This document shows positions 62,201-64,000 of a stretch of 64,000 nt of DNA, piece after piece. The position numbers and the translations under genes are program-made. The stretch comes from Phylloscopus collybita. Lineage: Eukaryota > Chordata > Aves > Passeriformes > Phylloscopidae. Position 1 is the first letter of the stretch; each line of letters starts with the position of its first letter. The notes under the pieces are model-generated. The model had not been told where the DNA came from. It saw only the letters and a list, made by a program, of their open reading frames with translations, and searched no databases. The stretch is taken from the NCBI GenBank assembly GCA_027886175.1, contig JAJNNQ010000006.1, positions 60,734,001-60,798,000 on the forward strand. Reading direction: 5' to 3'.

Positions 62201-63941
62201 TGATGATTCTGGGACATAAGAATTATCTGAATGGAAAATATCCCATCCTTTGGGTTTCATAGCACAGAAGTTCAGATAAAACAGCCCCCAGCAGAGTTCC
62301 CAGCCCCAGCAGAACCAGGTACCTCTCCTTCAGCTCCTGATCCTGATGGCATCTTGGTGACATTGAAGGCCACTCTCTTGGTCTGGGTGCTGTAAACTCG
62401 CAGGACCCTGCGTGGGAGAGCAGAGTCAGCCAGCAGGGAACCATGGAATGCTTTGGGTGGGAAGGGACATGAAAAATCATCCCCTGCCATGGCAGGGACA
62501 CCTCCCACTGTCCCAGGCTGCTCCCAGCCCCAGTGTCCAGCCTGGCCTTGGGCACTGCCAGGGATCCAGGGGCAGCCACAGCTGCTCTGGGCACCCTGTG
62601 CCAGGGCCTGCCCACCCTGCCAGGGAACAATTCCTGATTCCCAAGATCCCAGCCAGCCCTGCCCTCTGGCACTGGGAAGCCATTCCCTGGGTGCTGTCCC
62701 TGCAGCCCGTGGAAAAAGTCTCTCTCCATCTTTCTTGTAGCTCCTTCAGACTCTGGAATCTGAATCTGGATCCCAATCTTACCCAACCAGCTCAGAATTT
62801 CACTTCTGAAAGCTGCTGTGCTGTAGAATGCATTGTGTCTTCATCACTGCTCTCACACCTGAGAGCAGAACTGATCTCAGCTGCTTGATGGGCACTGGGT
62901 TGTTTTAAAGGATGAGCCCTGTTTGGGTTCAGTGTTCTGTATCCTGTAATTCCTGCCCAAGATCCCAGCCAGCCCTGCCCTGGGCACTGGGAAGCCATTC
63001 CCTGGGTGCTGTCCCTCCAGCCCTTGGCAATTGTCTCTCTCCAGCTTTCCTGGGGCTCCTTCAGGCCCTGCAAGGCCACCCTGAGCTCAGCCCAAAGCTT
63101 CTCCTCTCCAGGCTGAACAATCCCAGCTGTGCCAGCCTTTCCCTATGAGCTGCTTCCTTTCACCCCAAGTTTCCCAAAAATGCCCCAGGACCTCCCTTCT
63201 CAGTCAGCACCTCAACATATAAACCTGGACCACCAATTAACCATTAATTAAGATTCTCCTCACCACCAGAGGGATGTGTTTTAATGAGTAAAGAACCAGT
63301 GAAGCCCTGGCAATGCTCGGACTCCACAAGGTTTGGGAAGTCCCAGCACGTGGATTTATGGAGGAAAAAGGGAATTAGGGAACAGGGAACTGCCAGGCTG
63401 TTCCTACCTGCACTGCAGCTTCCTCAAGAGTGGGAACTCACCTTAAAAACAATTAACTACATCTCCATCAGCCATATCATCATGGAATGCTTTGGGCTGG
63501 AAGGGACCTTAAAGATCATTTCACTGAGCAGGGACACCTCCCACTGTCCCAGGATGAATTTATCATTAACATGACCATGCAGCACTCTCTAATGATCAAT
63601 AACATCAAAACTTAATTCCTAAAGGAAGACTCCTACAAAAGTTTATTTGCTGCTAAGAGAGACTTCAGGAATCACTCAGCACAAGCCAAAAAATCCACTA
63701 AAATATCATTTTACTTTCACATCAGCCTGCTTACACAACAAAGTGAATAAAACAAAACCTCGTGTTTGTCTGGCATACTTCCTTTTAATTCATGCTCCTG
63801 GAGAAAGGAACATTCAGGAAAAAACACTCAGACCAACAGCTCACCTGTCACAACTCAGGGTTGCAATATACTGGCCTAGAGGATCCCAGGTTACTCCTTG
63901 GACATAACTCTTGTGCTCATTAAATATTGAAACTTTCTGTC
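56106..63941 (-). CDS. CHAF1B: Chromatin assembly factor 1 subunit B (p60), nine 3' coding exons, 5' part outside window
   Basis: WD40-repeat subunit of the CAF-1 complex, which deposits new H3-H4 on replicating DNA with PCNA and ASF1. Coding exons in transcript order are 63941-63845, 62407-62323, 61379-61286, 59715-59646, 59518-59427, 58440-58278, 58022-57486, 56718-56627 and 56227-56106. Every junction has AG/GT borders, and codon phases join without a gap to give about 449 residues. The joined protein follows human CHAF1B from about residue 160 to the C-terminus. It covers the later WD40 blades, then a low-complexity Pro/Ser/Thr tail with basic clusters and two ASF1-binding B-domain-like motifs (RRVTLTTLQ and RRINLISLK). 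It ends in an acidic and proline-rich tail. The tail is longer than in human because of a 14-residue tandem repeat. The reading frame is intact throughout. Upstream exons lie beyond 64000 on this strand. Confidence 0.95.
56627..56718 (-). CDS. CHAF1B: CHAF1B exon with second B-domain-like motif
   Basis: 92 bases, acceptor TTAAAG and donor GTGAGT. It encodes [13 protein letters not shown], matching human RRINLTPLKTDTP, then a divergent Pro-rich stretch ending SSEQEH. It leaves in phase 1. Confidence 0.92.
57155..57240 (-). mobile_element. CR1 3' end, second subfamily, in a CHAF1B intron
   Basis: Contains cccaggatattctgaactgg and aagggacccacaaggatca. Confidence 0.7.
57486..58022 (-). CDS. CHAF1B: CHAF1B long exon: last WD40 strand, Pro/Ser/Thr tail with 14-residue repeats, first B-like motif
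   Basis: 537 bases, acceptor AACAG and donor GTAAG. It opens with the end of the beta-propeller ([18 protein letters not shown]), then [13 protein letters not shown] as in human. A basic stretch ([11 protein letters not shown]), probably part of a nuclear localisation signal, follows. Next comes a Pro/Ser/Thr region with tandem 14-residue units of the type [14 protein letters not shown] (bases 57617-57752). The exon ends in [15 protein letters not shown], the first ASF1-binding B-domain-like motif. The repeat block accounts for much of the extra length over human. Confidence 0.95.
57617..57752 (-). repeat. 42-bp coding minisatellite inside CHAF1B
   Basis: Units beginning with agcagggg on the + strand start at 57617, 57659, 57701 and 57743, exactly 42 bases apart. 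There are three full units and a partial fourth. Since 42 is a multiple of 3, the frame is preserved and 14 residues are added per unit. Confidence 0.9.
58278..58440 (-). CDS. CHAF1B: CHAF1B exon ([15 protein letters not shown]...[10 protein letters not shown] region)
   Basis: 163 bases, with acceptor TCTGCAG and donor GTAAGG. After a divergent start ([13 protein letters not shown]) it encodes [31 protein letters not shown] and the first two bases of a Trp codon. This is the last-but-one WD40 blade. Confidence 0.95.
58451..58606. repeat. Intronic duplication, copy 1 (156 bp) in CHAF1B
   Basis: It begins about 10 bases upstream (in transcript sense) of the 58278-58440 exon. It is nearly identical, at equal length, to 60164-60319; the two differ by only scattered substitutions. 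Confidence 0.9.
59427..59518 (-). CDS. CHAF1B: CHAF1B exon ([22 protein letters not shown] region)
   Basis: 92 bases, with acceptor CTGAAG and donor GTATGG. It encodes the conserved [20 protein letters not shown] stretch and a divergent GASAE tail, and leaves in phase 1. Confidence 0.94.
59646..59715 (-). CDS. CHAF1B: CHAF1B exon ([18 protein letters not shown] region)
   Basis: 70 bases, with acceptor TTTTGCAG and donor GTAAGG. It encodes [18 protein letters not shown] and then NNLK, matching the human [13 protein letters not shown] segment. Confidence 0.93.
60164..60319. repeat. Intronic duplication, copy 2 (156 bp) in CHAF1B
   Basis: Direct-orientation partner of 58451-58606, about 1.7 kb away in another CHAF1B intron. 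No exon sequence is included in the duplicated piece. Confidence 0.9.
60515..60715 (+). mobile_element. CR1 internal fragment in a CHAF1B intron
   Basis: Matches the first part of 60890-61080 almost exactly, so the two are same-subfamily copies in tandem. Opposite strand to the host gene. Confidence 0.8.
60755..61235 (+). mobile_element. CR1 3' region in a CHAF1B intron
   Basis: About 480 bases from cagggcagggattgtccctc to the ggcactcagggtgacaagg block. Its end lies within about 50 bases of the 61286-61379 exon. Confidence 0.82.
61286..61379 (-). CDS. CHAF1B: CHAF1B exon ([22 protein letters not shown] region)
   Basis: 94 bases between acceptor TTGCAG and donor GTGTGG. It encodes the near-invariant [19 protein letters not shown] block, followed by SYLLAP. 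It ends in phase 1 with the G of a Gly codon. Confidence 0.94.
62323..62407 (-). CDS. CHAF1B: CHAF1B exon ([17 protein letters not shown] region)
   Basis: 85 bases between acceptor CCACGCAG and donor GTACCT. The first base completes the Arg codon from the previous exon; then 28 full codons end in GAEGE, as in human. It forms the end of one WD blade and the following loop. Confidence 0.93.
62440..62760 (-). mobile_element. CR1 3' fragment in a CHAF1B intron
   Basis: Same subfamily as 1028-1500; it begins 33 bases from the 62323-62407 exon. Confidence 0.82.
62950..63150 (-). mobile_element. CR1 internal fragment in a CHAF1B intron
   Basis: Matches 1240-1425, with the middle of the element present but its 3' end absent. 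Confidence 0.78.
63478..63560 (-). mobile_element. CR1 3' end, short, in a CHAF1B intron
   Basis: Begins catcatggaatgctttgggc and shows gcagggacacctcccactgt. Confidence 0.72.
63845..63941 (-). CDS. CHAF1B: CHAF1B exon (WD40, [16 protein letters not shown] region)
   Basis: 97 bases, entered in phase 1 (GA completes a Gly codon) and leaving AG of an Arg codon. It encodes the very conserved stretch containing [19 protein letters not shown] and LSCD. Acceptor TTTCAG and donor GTGAGC flank it. This is the most upstream exon visible; its intron runs off the window edge. Confidence 0.93.
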
Positions 63942-64000
63942 CTGAAATTACAAACAGCTTTCAGATCATGAATTCCAACCTGTTTCCAAGCATTTCAGAC

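Overview
The window looks like nuclear DNA from a bird, most likely a songbird. Two vertebrate genes are present, one of them broken into exons with GT..AG introns. The rest is dense with avian CR1 retroposon 3' ends in both orientations, endogenous-retrovirus LTRs, minisatellites, microsatellites and homopolymer runs. No bacterial feature such as an operon, CRISPR array or IS element is seen.

Two genes lie tail to tail. CLDN14 (claudin-14) is on the + strand with its whole reading frame in one exon (39591-40265). CHAF1B (p60 subunit of chromatin assembly factor 1) is on the - strand. Its last nine coding exons run from 63941 down to the stop codon at 56106, and the 5' exons lie beyond position 64000. 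In human 21q22 these genes are also neighbours in this convergent arrangement, which supports both assignments. They have unrelated jobs: CLDN14 seals tight junctions, and CHAF1B deposits histones H3-H4 behind replication forks.

Layout. 1-39290: non-coding DNA upstream of CLDN14. It carries CR1 fragments, a nested LTR cluster at 3304-4930, a 20-bp minisatellite at 12560-13140, a 56-bp minisatellite at 18058-18436, and LTRs at about 21221, 25703 and 36390. 39290-40400: a candidate TATA box, an HNF1-like site, the CLDN14 coding exon and a poly(A) signal. 40400-56100: the intergenic spacer, with an inverted CR1 pair, a 400-bp polypyrimidine tract, a second copy of the 11-bp-array LTR, and a 32-bp A-tract minisatellite. 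56105-64000: CHAF1B exons, with CR1 copies and a 156-bp duplicated segment in its introns.

No convincing new protein system is present. The most interesting items are a 42-bp (14-residue) coding minisatellite in the CHAF1B tail, a CHAF1B poly(A) signal that overlaps the stop codon, a TATA plus HNF1-like arrangement just upstream of CLDN14, several LTR insertions with exact target duplications, and minisatellites with unusually regular structure. All exon boundaries and family names come from reading the sequence and from remembered homologues. No database search was run.
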